A model generated the notes under the pieces. The model did no database searches. It saw only the letters and a program-made list of their open reading frames with translations, and had not been told where the DNA came from. The position numbers were made by a program, and so were the translations under genes. DNA of 64,000 nucleotides from Amia ocellicauda. Its lineage: Eukaryota > Chordata > Actinopteri > Amiiformes > Amiidae. Location of the stretch: positions 55,827,940 to 55,891,939 of the forward strand of contig NC_089851.1 in NCBI RefSeq assembly GCF_036373705.1. The letters run 5' to 3'. Of this stretch, positions 11,299 through 22,279 are shown one piece after another (the stretch's first letter is position 1; every line of letters begins with the position of its first letter).

Positions 11299-11417
11299 TC
11301 AGACATTTAGTTTGGAGTTCAGGAGATTGTTTTGACCAGGACCATGCCCCTAAATGCATTGAAGCAACTGCCATGTGATTGGTTGGTTAGATAATTGCAT
11401 TAATGAGAAATTGAACA

Positions 11418-11446
11418 GGTGTTCCTAATAATCCTTTAGGTGAGTG
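11418..11446 (-). repeat. Right terminal inverted repeat of Tc1-like element
   Basis: Reverse complement begins CACTCACCTAAAGGATTATT, and the match to the left end continues to GGAACACC. A TA follows at 11447-11448. Confidence 0.8.
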
Positions 11447-11627
11447 TAAATCACAGACTGTATGGCTGCTGTTTGTCTTACAAATTTCACGTTTAGTTTG
11501 GCTCGAGAAGAGCTAGGGTATTGCTTACATTTTTTTATGTCCTTCTGGTTTGAGCACATTCCCTGGGTTTAATAAATCACCTTTGCACTGAAACCTGACT
11601 TTTGCATTTCCTAAACATATATATATA

Positions 11628-12310
11628 CTCAGCCAAAAAATAAACTTTCAACTGCTTTTATTTTCAACAAACTTAACGTGTAAATATTTGTATGAACATA
11701 AAAAGATTCAACAACTAGACATAAGCTGAACAAGTTTCACAGACATGTGCAAGTTACAGTCAGAATCTGGTGTGGCCACCAGCTGTATTAAGTACTGCAG
11801 TGCATCTCCTCCTCATGAACTGCACCAGATTTGACAGTTCTTGCTGTGAGATGTTACCCCACTCTTCCACCAAGGCACTTGCAAGTTCCTGGACATTTCT
11901 AGGGGGAATGGCCCTAGCCCTCATCCTCCAATCCAACAGGTCCCAGACGTGCTCAATGGGATTGAGATCCGGGCTTTTTGCTGGCCATGACAGAACACTG
12001 ACATTCCTGTCCTGCAGGAAATCATGTCCAGCAAAGGTGGGTTTGTGCCCATAGGCGACGTTGTTGCCAGTGATGTCTGGTAAGGACTTGGCTTACAACA
12101 GGCCTACAAGCCCTCAGTCCAGCCTCTCTTAGTCTGTCACTGCCAGTCTGAGCACTGATGGAGGGATTGTGTGTTTCTGGTGTAACTCGGGCAGTTGTTG
12201 TTGCCATCCTGTACCTGTCCCACAGGTGTGATATTAAGAAGAAGATAAACTCACAGGGACCCCTGGGTTGGTGCTGTGCCTCCTGGCAACATTTCATGAC
12301 GGACTTGTGG
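11628..12310 (-). mobile_element. Internally deleted Tc1-like element
   Basis: A TA precedes the fish Tc1 end CTCAGCCAAAAAAT at 11628. On the minus strand the N-terminal part of a transposase (YRMATTTARVTPETHNPSIS, then GLRACRPVVSQVLTRHH, 12022-12260) is joined at about 12035 directly to a C-terminal part coding for SPDLNPIEHVWDL-like sequence and the tail (11770-12020). The central region carrying the first two catalytic aspartates is gone, so it cannot encode transposase. The outer right end is missing. It is a different Tc1 family from the intact copy 180 bp away. Confidence 0.8.
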
Positions 12311-13223
12311 ACTGGAAGTAAAATATGATGAAGGCTTCATGGGGCACAGAGATATCACATAAGCTCAATGCTGTTTTAATGAACACCCAAACCTGTAAAT
12401 AACAGCGAATCCTCTAATTCAGGTCCTTGCAAACCACACATTCCCCAAATAACCCTTTTACAGCATTGATATGAATTCCATTAGACATGCATTCACTTCA
12501 GAATAAATACGTTGTAAAAGTGACCTGGCAGTGCCCGGCTTCAACAGTGGATTCTGTGTTTTTCCTAAAACAGTGCAATGACTGAAAGCAACTCATTTGA
12601 TTACATTACTCCATTCCTAGGGTCAATCCATCTTTCCTAAGTTTTATATGTATGTATGTATATATATATATATATACACATATATACACACATGGCTCAA
12701 ACAATTTGGTTTGTTTTTAGTTTTCTAGTTTTAGTTAAATAAATGAATTCTTAAAAAGCTGTGCATTCACTCAGTGACATTCAACTCAAGGGGTTCCTTC
12801 CTCCTCTGTTGAACAGACTGCATTATAAATGGATTATTTATAAATAATTTCATTTTATTTTTTAAAGCATTAAGACTCACGTGACATCACTGATTAAAAT
12901 GCAATTTCAGTTTGTTTTAACTTCTGTTTGTTTGCTCACGATTAAACATGTAGATTAAACATGTCAGCTCATGATTCATCTTCATGTAAACTGCCTACAA
13001 GAATGTATTTGTGTTCATGACTAGGATTTTTTAATTATGCTTGCTTATATTATGTATATTTTCCTTATTCTTGTTTTCCTTTTTTATTTAGGAGGATCAG
13101 ACAGCAACTGCTCAACTTACTCTGTAATGATCCACATGTGAAACTGAAATAATTAAAAGGTCTGGAGCAACAAGCACCACAGGAGGACAGACATAAACAC
13201 GCACAAACGCACATACATGTTAC
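12311..13223. other. Intronic sequence with (TA)n tract at 12645-12690
   Basis: AT-rich intron. ATGTATGTATATATATATA-type repeats lie at 12645-12690. I see no other element. Confidence 0.5.
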
Positions 13224-13411
13224 CTGCAGCTCATTTTCCTTCTCCCTGAATTTAATCCAGATCTTGCCCTGGCCCTGGGGGTCAATGAGAAGCGGGAGGC
13301 CTTGGTGACAATGATGCCATTCTGTATGGACAGGTCATCGCTGGGCAGCCCCTGCAGGTTCCACTCTCCAATGGTGGCCTTGTCCACCAGCATGCGGATG
13401 AGACTGAGCTC
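13224..13411 (-). pseudogene. Dynein heavy chain exon relic, AAA5 start
   Basis: An exon with both splice sites recognisable (GTTATAG acceptor, CAG|GTAACA donor) and an open frame of about 62 codons. It contains [35 protein letters not shown] and [15 protein letters not shown], a block diagnostic of outer-arm DNAH5/DNAH8 heavy chains. No lesion was seen in this exon; the pseudogene call rests on the others. Confidence 0.8.
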
Positions 13412-13762
13412 CTATAACATGCACATGGTACCCCACGCGAAAATCACCAAAAATGATCAAAAAGAATGGGAATGTGTCATCAATTTTAAATAAAAATATA
13501 AATACATTTATACATACAAGTCCTGATTTTTATAGTGACTTCAAACAACAAGGTTTAGATGAGAGAGTCAAAAAGTGTTTAAAGACATCTGCGGCACCTC
13601 TGCATTTCTTATTGTTTAATCAGGACTCTATTAAGCCAACACATTTCTGTGTTAATGGAAGCACTATTCCTACAGTCATGGCCAGTCAGGACCTCTTCTA
13701 TACATTAAAAGTACCTTAAAACATAAAAGAAGTTAATTGGTTGTCTAAAGAAACCACACATA

Positions 13763-15036
13763 CAATACCATTCAAATGTTTGGGGTCAATTACAAATGTC
13801 CTTGTTTTGGAAAGAAATGCACATTTTTTGTCCATTAAAATAACATCAAATTGATCAGAAATACAGTGGAGACATTGTTAATGTTGTAAATGACTATTGT
13901 AGCTGGAAATGGCTGATTTGTAATGAAATCTCTATATAGGCATACAGAGACCCATTATCAGAAACCATCAGTCCTGTGTTCCAATGGCACGTTGAGTTTG
14001 ATAATCCAAGTTTATCATTTTAAAAGGCTAATTGATCATTAGAAAACCCTTTTGCATTTGTATTTGCAAACTGTTGTGCTGATTAAAGAAGCAATAAAGC
14101 TGGCCTTCTTTAGACTAGTTCATCAGCAATTGTGGGTTCGATTACAGGCTCAAAAACCAGAAACAAAACTTTCTTCTGAAACTCATCAGTCTATTCTTGT
14201 TCTGAGAAATAAAGGCTATTCCATGTGAGAAATTGAAGAAACTGAAGATCTCGTACAACACTGTGTACTACTCCCTTCACAGAACAGCGCAAACTGGCTC
14301 TAGCCAGAATAGAAAGAGGAGTGGGTGGCCCCGGTGCACAACTGAGCAAGACGACAAATACATTAGTGTGTCTAGTTTGAGAAACAGACACCACACAGGC
14401 CTCAATGGGCAGCTTCATTAAATAGTACCCGCAAAACACGTCTCAATGTCAACAGTGAAGAGGCGACTCTGGGATGCTGGCCTTCTAGGCAGCAAAGAGA
14501 AGGCCATATCTCCGACAGGCCAATAAAAAGAAAAGATTAAGATGGCCAAAAGAACACAGACACTGGACAGAGGAAGATTGGAAAAAAGTGTTATGGATGG
14601 ACGAATCTAAGTTTGAGGTGTTCGGATCACAAACAAGAATATTTGTGAGACGCAGACCAAATTAAAAGATGCGGGAGGAGTGCCTGACGCCATCTGTGGA
14701 GGCAATCATGGTGGAGGCAATGTGATGGTCTAGATGGTCTGGGGGTGCTTTGGTGGTGGTAAAGTGGGAGATTTGTATAGGGTAAAATGGATCTTGAAGA
14801 AGAAAAGCTCTCACTACACTGTTTGTAAAATGTTAAGGCCCCTTGGGCGTATATCCCAGAGGGGGTATAAAAGCTTTGTTCTGTCTTAAAACTTTTGAGG
14901 AACAGTGTAATGCTAGCCTAATTTCCTTTGAGTTCTGTGTTGCGCTGTTCCTCCCGTGCACGTAATAAATTCTGACTAGAACTCCCGACTCCAAAGCTTT
15001 TTTTTCCACCACACCCCAAACTTTTGAACGGTAGTG
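13763..15036 (+). mobile_element. Tc1-like relic with both ends, carrying an LTR-like insertion
   Basis: The ends are inverted repeats (CAATACCATTCAAATGTTTG at 13763 and CAAACTTTTGAACGGTAGTG at 15017-15036) flanked by TA. Transposase homology is scattered through frames with many stops, for example TRLNVNSEEATL around 14440 and a WTEEDWKKVLWMDESKF-like segment around 14570-14610. The C-terminal third is replaced by unrelated LTR-like sequence at about 14831-15000. Old, dead copy in the dynein intron. Confidence 0.75.
14831..15000 (+). mobile_element. LTR-like fragment inside the Tc1 relic
   Basis: It begins TGTTAAGGCCCC, has GGTATAAAAGC (14868) and AATAAATTC (14964) about 95 bp apart, and lacks Tc1 homology. 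This promoter-to-poly(A) spacing is what a short retroviral-type LTR would show. A target duplication or a second LTR was not found, so this is tentative. Confidence 0.3.
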
Positions 15037-15335
15037 TATATTATACTCTCACTCAATACAGACAATGTATTGCCAGGAATGGGAGTATCGTGTAGCAGTT
15101 ATCGTGTGCTCCATTACAATCACACTGATGTAACAGAACTTTTTAAAGCAATAATATATTCACACAACACACGTGTCTGTGTAATTCCTATCCAAATTAG
15201 GAAAACAGGCCCACAATATCCAGCATCTAGCACTGATGTCTGATGTCCATGTGCCTACAGGCTGTGAAATCTGGACTGCTGTGCTGCTAACACCAGTCCT
15301 GTGATACACAAAGCTTAAATACAAACACACCGCAC

Positions 15336-15507
15336 TGAAGGGGATGTTGTTGGCACTCGTCTGGCTCTTCCACAGCTGCAGCAGTCCGTTCCTGTACTCC
15401 TGGTTGAACGGCCCAAAGTAGGACAGGAAGCCAGTGGCCAGGAGGACATCTCCAACCAGACACCTGATTTGACTCTGGAACAGTTTGCTACTCTCTGTCC
15501 TTCGGAT
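15336..15507 (-). pseudogene. Dynein heavy chain exon relic, stalk end/AAA5
   Basis: Acceptor CCTTTTCAG at 15508. It encodes SSKLFQSQIRCLVGDVLLA, TGFLSYFGPFNQEYRNGL and SANNIPF, matching the segment just after the microtubule-binding stalk. A possible donor (GTGCGG) follows, which is a weak match. It is the most upstream recognisable exon. Confidence 0.8.
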
Positions 15508-17770
15508 CTGAAAAGGCAGAGGCAGAGAAAAAGGAGGAGTGGAGGTGCTCCCTGGGATTAGCATGAAAAAGTGGGGAAGTAATAAATCCCAGATTTGGTC
15601 TGGAACGCAATAATAGGATATTGGTGCAGTGGATTTATTGCCATTCTGTGCAGCAAATGCTTCAAGTGGTTGATTTGGGCTTCTTGCTGGGGCCGTGATG
15701 GCAGAGTGAGGCTTTTCTGTGGTATTGCCTGTAAGAGAATTTGATATGCTTGGTTTTTCAGTCAATCTAAGTAGTTGAAACTAAGTAACTGAAAATTCAT
15801 AGGTCAATTGGTTTCTCTTTTAAGATTCTTTTTAGAGGGAAGATGTGGTCAAGTCAAAGATGTGCAATCATTTATTTGTGAAGAAAATAGGAAACTAATA
15901 TCATTAAATTATATTACTGAAAATAAGTAATATTAAGCGTCTGCTGGATTACAGAAAGAAACAGATAATACTTCATGTCTCCTCTTCTCCTCACAGGGGA
16001 GCTTAGGTCAGTCTGGTCAGGTAGTGGGTGTGTGTCTCTCTCTCTTCCTCCTGCTCTTCTCTTGTTATCATCTCCTTCTCCTTCTTGAATGCTCTTCTCT
16101 TTGAATGTCCCTAGTTTTATAAGATTTCATTTCAACCAGTCACATTTTGGCAGCATGACACCATGAGAAGGGTGTGTGATAGAAATGTAACTTACAAGTG
16201 GAGGTCTTTGGAATTTGTCTAGGAGCCAACCAGAGGACAGGTACCCTGGACATCGTACTCATGCTCAAGTAATTAGTCACATCAGGGCCTCCTTCAAATT
16301 TTAGGGAACTGCATCAAAGTCTGTTTCCTGTACCAAACCAGATAGAATGTATTTTTCTATGGGAAATTCTATGCTAACAAATAATATCTTACATAAGACT
16401 TCTGGCTCACAAGTTGCTATGCAAATTGAGGAAACCCTGGACAACTTCAAAGCCACCCCTGGCCTCAAACAACTGTGTCTTACAATGTTATTACTCTTCC
16501 TAATTAACTATACATTTCATGAACTAAAATTATTTCAATAATTGTTTATAGTAACAAAGGATGCATACACTTAAGTATCACCCACACCTCTCCCCTTCCC
16601 CTCGTGAACAACACTCCTTACACAGCTGAGTCTCAGCATCATGTGTCAAACACCGTCCCCATTAACTCACAATCTCAAATCCTGTGCCAGTGATCTGTGT
16701 CAGGAGATTGTGCCGCACTGCTTGTACACTTCACAGAGCATGTTATTGGGACATACATAAAATTAGAAGCTCTCCATGTGATCCACCATAATGATTTAGG
16801 GGATCTATGAACATTGGGGATGTCCAGAGAAGGGCACAGCTAGGAGGGGGGCAGCCAGTTTGAGGGAGGACTGGTTCAGGTAGTACCTTTAGGTCTGTGG
16901 GTTCATCCTCTCTGTACAAACTAATGGAGATTGTCGTTGTGGAGAGGACGGATGGGAGACTGAGAAATTTTGAGCCAACACCTTCTCTGTTACGGTGAGT
17001 GGGGCAGGTTCACACTCACACTCACCGATCTCTCCTTGCACAGACACAGAGAGGATGGGCGGACTGAGGGCATCTGGAGCAGAGACACAGGGTGACAAGA
17101 GACACAAGAACATTTGACATTAACTTCAGTTACACTTTTGAAAGGGGATATTGTCAAGAAAGACACACACATGCTTGTATAACTTACATAGCAGACCCAG
17201 GAAGGAGGAAGGTCTCCACATCTTAAAAATAGGAATATATTTGCCCTGGTTGTGTCCCTCAGTACGAGTATTTCATTACAGGGTTCCTATTGCCAAAGCC
17301 ATAACCTACTGTGAGACACTGACATTATGGTGCACGTTGTATGGATGTAAATCAACACATACTGTTAATAACATGTGACAAACTACACACACATACAAAT
17401 TGCCATATTGCATCCTGTATGTGCAGATCTATATTGTCTTAGTTATAGTTGGCTAGAGACTTAACACTAGAACCACCATTTTGCAATTCAAAAGTAAATT
17501 TCTGTGTATGTGAATTTTTCCTGCATATTAGTTCTTATATGTTACTAAATATTTGAATTAAATGCATATATGGCATTTCAGCTGTAAACTTCTCAAACTT
17601 AATAAGCTATAAATACTTTCTTCTCAGACTGCCAGACCTGCAGTTTATGCGGTAGGCTATAGCCTACTGAATATAATATAGCTGATAATACGGCCCGTGT
17701 AATAACATTAGTCATTGTGAAAGTTATAATCATGTTTATCGGTGAAACACACCATTTTCTGCACATCATA
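15508..17770. other. No recognisable feature
   Basis: I found no further dynein exons, RNA genes or complete transposons. Short ORFs around 16890-17170 have no recognisable homology. Confidence 0.45.
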
Positions 17771-18885
17771 GACCCCGTTCACACTTATTAGGCCGGCCCT
17801 GGGCCGCCTCAAATTTAGGCTGGCTTTTTTCAGACACCCTGTTCACACTTGCGCTTTTAGGAGGCCTAAGTGCGTCACATATGCGGGCGAAAAGCCGGCC
17901 TAAACGAAATGCATGCCGGGAAGTAAACAAATCTGCTCAAACAAACCAGTGACGCAGGACATTAGTTCTGCTTACAGGTGTATGCGATGTGTTTATAATC
18001 ACAACTTATTAATATTGATTGGCTTAACCCTTTGCAGCCAAAGCTTTCTAAAATAATTAAAAATGTGCTGGTTCAATGGGGAATCTAATTCATATATTTC
18101 CCTTTTCAGATGTCTATCTTCGGTTCTGCAAGTTTAAAAGTGCTGTTATACAATTCACCCGAAAGCGAAGCACCTTTATTAGGACATCTGCATTAAATCA
18201 CAAGAAATTGTGTTCATTAGTATGCAATCGTCTGCATCGAAAGCAGCCTGTGTGACGTGTCTATAGTTATATATCCTCAGACAGCAGCGCTGTGCACTTC
18301 CTGTGGTTTCTGTTTTAACTTCATCTTCATCCACATTGTAAACAGCGCTGTCATTTCTGCATCATCCCAGTTGTCACCTCTAACGCTGGCATTTGTGAAT
18401 GTACAGCTCAGCTCAATATAATCGAATTTCGGATTGCATAGTAAATAGCTGGTTTCGTATTAAAATGCACTGATTTGAATGTAAACCTGCTTCGGTTAAA
18501 TTTATATCGTTTTAATGCAACATTCGGAAAATTAATAAAGTTATGGTCCCGTTCACAATTTCACAATGCAATTTCCACCTGTAAAATGCATACTGTTAAA
18601 TTTCAGACCTCAATCATACTTAGTACAAGAACAAACAATAGCAAGTTTACCAGCTACACACTTTTATTTTAATCGACCGAGTAGTTTGAACTGTTTACAT
18701 TATAACTCATTACTTAGCCTAGACTTTTATAATATATATAAAGATGTGAGCTAGCGAAATGTATCAGTACATTTAACGCTATAGATCGATATGACATTCA
18801 AACAATAGAGACAATACTGGGCCCTGGGCCAATAGAGACAATACTGGGCCCTGGGCCGGCCTAAATCTCAAGTGTGAACGGGGTC
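17771..18885. mobile_element. Non-autonomous inverted-repeat DNA element, 1115 bp
   Basis: The left end GACCCCGTTCACACTT and the right end AAGTGTGAACGGGGTC are exact inverse complements. Just inside, GGCCGGCCCTGGGCC (left) pairs with GGGCCCTGGGCCGGCC (right). A subterminal variant ACCCTGTTCACACTTG occurs at about 17838. Near the right end a 28-bp block (CAATAGAGACAATACTGGGC and onward) is tandemly duplicated (18808-18857). There is no coding capacity. Flanking bases (ATA left, TTA right) could be a decayed 3-bp target duplication as in PIF/Harbinger elements, but the superfamily is uncertain. Confidence 0.7.
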
Positions 18886-19261
18886 TTATATTCATTATCA
18901 GTATTTATTGTATTAGATTTGCACCTGTTATAGTTCTCGTCTGCCTTTCCTTGACTCAGCAAGTTTCTAACTTTCTTTGGAATTCAATCTTGAATATGTT
19001 GCAAACCCAATTCTCTGGAACAATGCCTTGATCAATCACCTGTTTGATCATGAATGCTAATTCTTCTGTATTAGGTTTAGGGCTGGTGACAGGTTGACTA
19101 TTGCACAGAATAATGCATACTCATGTGTTCATTCCATCCACGGAAGACAAAGTACATTTATCTTTTTGTCCACAAAATTGCCAAGCACGAAATAAGCATT
19201 TAATGGGACAAAATGTGAATGATGTGCACGGAATTATGAATGACAATAGTAATATAGGGCA
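18886..19261. other. No recognisable feature
   Basis: Short AT-rich gap between two inverted-repeat elements. Confidence 0.5.
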
Positions 19262-19625
19262 CTTTTTCGGAAGGGGGGGTGTGGGGGGTTTGACCTTTGA
19301 CCTGAACTTGAGTTGAAGTCGGGGGGGGGGGGGCTTCCTAGGAGGTGGGGGGGCCCCTTCCTAGGGGGTGGGGGGTGCTTGTACCACGTCACAGAATAAT
19401 TACCATATTGATGGATTCCGAAGGAATGTGCAGGGTGGTGGGGGTCTTCAACTGTTTTCAAACCCTCCAAAAGATTTGTCTTTAAGCCAGACTGATTCTT
19501 TAGTAAAATAGCTATTTTTCTCTATACGTGTGAAGCTCCAAAAGAGCGCTATGTATACCCTTCAGATTCTTTAGAAAACATAGATATTTTTCCCTACGCT
19601 AGTGAAGATCCAAAAGAGTTTTAGG
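19262..19625 (+). repeat. Left long inverted repeat arm
   Basis: G-rich outer 130 bp with runs of up to 14 G, then two internal subrepeats. It pairs with 21920-22279. Confidence 0.75.
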
Positions 19626-20827
19626 GCCTCAACTTAGTTTTCTTTATTGTCACAAATGAGTAAAATGTTGTTGTTTTTTTATTTAAAGTTACGCATTTGT
19701 TTCTTTTATCTTACTTTGAAAACCTTTTTCAGCCAACTAATGTCATAAAGACGGAAAGTCTTTGTAAACAGTTATTTCTGATGTGTTTGAGATATTTGGT
19801 ATTTGAAATTACGTACTAATCTAAGCAGATTCCCCCTGAGTATTTGTTATAAGCTCCCTGTTTGTATTCAGCATTGTGATTTATAATAATGCATTTGATT
19901 AAGGTTGAATAAATCCAAAACAATAAAATAAAATAAAATCTTGATCTTTGTTAAAATGAACCTTTGTCTTTAGCCTGTATTTTACTGATAAGTCAAATCC
20001 CGCTTAAAAATTGCTTGTACATCGGGCCCAAAAGCCAAATATGTCCACCAGTATAAAAACTGTGTTCATGTGATTTAAAATACATGTGCTGAATAAAACA
20101 ACAAATCAATAAGATTTTATTAAACATGCTGTTAGAAGGCGATACACATGGCACCATACTTCTTGACAGACCAGAAAAACTGATGTGGTTGAGGCTGTAC
20201 TTTTCATTTCAGGGGTAATGCAGACAGATGACGGGGTACGAGAGTCAGTGTCCTATGCTGTGGGATGTGTGACGGTGGTTCAACCCCCTTAAAGCCTGAG
20301 AAATCCTGTCCCCCAATTTGTGTAACGCACCAGATGATCACTAGTGTTGTATTTTGAATAATGTTCAACCAGGCTTAATAGCCCTGCCCGTTCATTAACT
20401 GTGTTGCCCTGAATTCAAGGTAACCATTAAGATGCTACTTATTCTTACAATTACTAATCTGTTAAATCTCAATCATTTAATTTTAAACCCCTCTTAGATG
20501 CAATCTTTACACTTTCAAGTTAGTGTATTTTTAATGTCACTATTTGGAAAGTTTAATTTGTCTTTAGTGCGCTCACAGACAGGCGGTGGTGGGTGGTCAG
20601 TTTAGTTATTATTGAAGTTATTTGTAATACAAATCAATACAAATGTAAAGTGAAATTAATCTTTTAAAGCACAAACATTTCATTTTATTTTCCTTTAGTT
20701 TACTGATCCTGTCTGGAAATGATAATACCTTAGTAAGGAAAAATAAAAACATCAAGACCTTGCAGTTCTCATGCGTTTCTGTACAGCCTTAACAGTGTCA
20801 ATGCTGAGAATTCATACAACTATCTAA

Positions 20828-21028
20828 CTAACTAGACAGACACCCTGCATTTGCACTGCTGTAATGTGACATTGTGCTGTCCGGTCGGCTCTGGAGGATC
20901 TGTGTCAGGGGGTTCAGATCAGAGAGGGGCTGTGAATGTACGGGCCGCATTTCTCGCAGCTTTTCAGGCGGCTCTCCACAGAGGCCGGAGCTTTTTTTTA
21001 TTTTCTTAGCTGGACTCTCCACCCCCAT
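20828..21028 (-). other. Open frame of unknown function inside the foldback-like element
   Basis: A 66-codon open frame beginning MGVESPAKKIKKSSG with a basic patch, near GC-richer sequence than its surroundings. I do not recognise it. It may be a captured exon, the remnant of an element-encoded gene, or chance. Confidence 0.2.
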
Positions 21029-21574
21029 CGATTTCTCCCCAGCACGGTCAGATCAGACCTTTTTAGCAAAACGTTGGATGACTCAGAGTGTACAGGAGTC
21101 AAGGAGGTCATTAAAACAATACTTCTTTAATTTGTATACAGGGACACATCGAACAGGTTGATGTGCATAACTTTTGTCTTTTTAACTACTTTACTTATTT
21201 TGAACGTTATTTGGGGTACGAGTTGTACAGTAAAGTGAAATCAGATTTAGCAGAGAGAGACACAAGCCGGTAAGAACATGTTTTTGTACAAGATAAGAAT
21301 CAGAGAGATATCTATTTTATTAAATGCTTCTTTATTGTTAATAACATACACAAGGTGGGAAGGATGAAAATGATGCTACATCAGCTCAATGTATAGAATA
21401 TTAATCTGAATTGTGCTGGTGCTGTTTCTGCTCACGTTTCAAAGATAATCAGTAAACTATTGGCCGGGTGACTGAGAATCTGCGATGCGTTTTAATTGGC
21501 TAGGGGGGCCCATCGTCTCAAATGTAAACAGAGCCGCTTCTTAAATTGAAAACAGACCCCACCTGTCATCAGTG

Positions 21575-21685
21575 CCGTTAGCTCCGCCCCCAAATATTTA
21601 AATTCTTCAAACCAAACTGTAACGTGATAGGCTATTTCTTCAGTGCCCTGTCAACTCCGCCCCCAAATATACTAATTCTTCACCG
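21575..21685 (+). repeat. Imperfect tandem duplication with GCTCCGCCCCCAAATAT
   Basis: Two roughly 65-bp segments share CTCCGCCCCCAAATAT followed by AATTCTTCA (21590-21612 and 21655-21680). It lies in the interior of the foldback-like element, on the right-arm side. Confidence 0.55.
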
Positions 21686-21839
21686 ATCCGAGGTTACTAA
21701 AGACGTAGACATGTCCTCGCCACCCCCACTAGCTCAAAAAGCTCCAGACCGACATAACCCTTGTCCATTTGAAAGAGGTAACCGCTTTGGCCCTGTTGAA
21801 GAGGCAGCCTTGCGGATCTCGCTTAAGTAGAAGTATCTA

Positions 21840-22279
21840 TGTTACTAAAGAATCGGGAGGGCTTTAATAGAGCTCTTTTGGAGCCTCACTCGCGTAGGGA
21901 AAAATAGCTATTCTACTAAATAAATCGGGAGGACTTAAATACAACTCTTTTGGATCTTCACTAGCGTAGGGGAAACATATCTATGTTTTCTAAAGTATCT
22001 GAAGGGTATACATAGTGCTCTTTTCGAGCTTCACATGTATAGAGAAAAGTAGCTATTTTACTAAAGAATCAGTCTGGCTTAAAGACAAATCTTTTGGAGG
22101 GTTTGAAAACAGTTGAAGACCCCCACCACCCTGCACATTCCTTCGGAATCCATCAATATGGTAATTATTCTGTGACGCGGTACAAGCACCCCCCCACCCC
22201 CTAGGAAGGAGCCCCCCCGAGTTCAACTCAAGTTAAGGTCAAAGGTCAAATCCCCCGCAGCCCCCCCTTCCGAAAGAGA
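21840..22279 (-). repeat. Right long inverted repeat arm
   Basis: Reverse complement of the left arm plus an additional subrepeat at 21840-21920. The outer G-rich tract is C-rich here and differs in length from the left. Confidence 0.75.

Larger units (their letters stand above)
10227..11446 (-). mobile_element. Complete Tc1-like transposon, 1220 bp
   Basis: TA dinucleotides flank the element (10225-10226 and 11447-11448). The ends form an inverted repeat: ATTATTAGGAACACC on the left and GGTGTTCCTAATAAT on the right, preceded by CACTCACCTAAAGG in the right copy. The left copy has a 4-base deletion near the tip. A single uninterrupted transposase ORF fills the interior. Good ends, a TA target and an open ORF imply fairly recent insertion into a dynein pseudogene intron. 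Confidence 0.9.
5653..15507 (-). pseudogene. Unprocessed dynein heavy chain pseudogene (DNAH5/DNAH8 type), five exon relics
   Basis: Five segments on the minus strand, in the correct order, encode consecutive parts of an outer-arm axonemal dynein heavy chain from the stalk/AAA5 boundary through AAA5-AAA6. An intact protein would be a microtubule motor of motile cilia. Introns and several GT-AG sites are kept, so this is a duplicated or decayed gene and not a retrocopy. It is broken: the exon at 5653 has an in-frame TAG and frame changes, the exon at 6230 has at least two frame changes, and the exon at 8692 lacks a donor. The exon expected between the 8692 and 13224 relics (the conserved 'nucleotide-independent' AAA5 block) was not found. 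Three Tc1-type elements sit in the introns. DNAH5 versus DNAH8 cannot be decided by eye. Confidence 0.8.
19262..22279. mobile_element. Foldback-like element with long inverted repeats, about 3.0 kb
   Basis: The first 360 bp (19262-19625) reappear in reverse complement at about 21920-22279 with high similarity, including the G-rich tip (TTTCGGAAGGGGGGG), TTTGACCTTTGACC, a CCTAGGGGGTGGGGG block, and GGATTCCGAAGGAATGTGCA, which is itself palindromic. The inner part of each arm is made of tandem subrepeats of roughly 80 bp (AAAATAGCTATTTTTCTC and AAACATAGATATTTTTCCC variants followed by CTCCAAAAGAGC-type sequence). The right arm has at least one more subrepeat than the left. The 2-kb interior has no recognised transposase. 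Confidence 0.75.

Noticed and set aside
16889-17172. Possible secreted or cysteine-rich protein on the minus strand
   Set aside because: Short frames, no splice support and no recognisable family; could not be linked to the dynein relic either.
19234-19470. Proline-rich minus-strand protein at the left arm
   Set aside because: Translation of the G-run tip of the foldback-like element; no real coding evidence.
20828-21161. Overlapping open frames inside the foldback-like element as a transposase
   Set aside because: No transposase motif or conserved domain is visible. Kept only as a low-confidence open frame.
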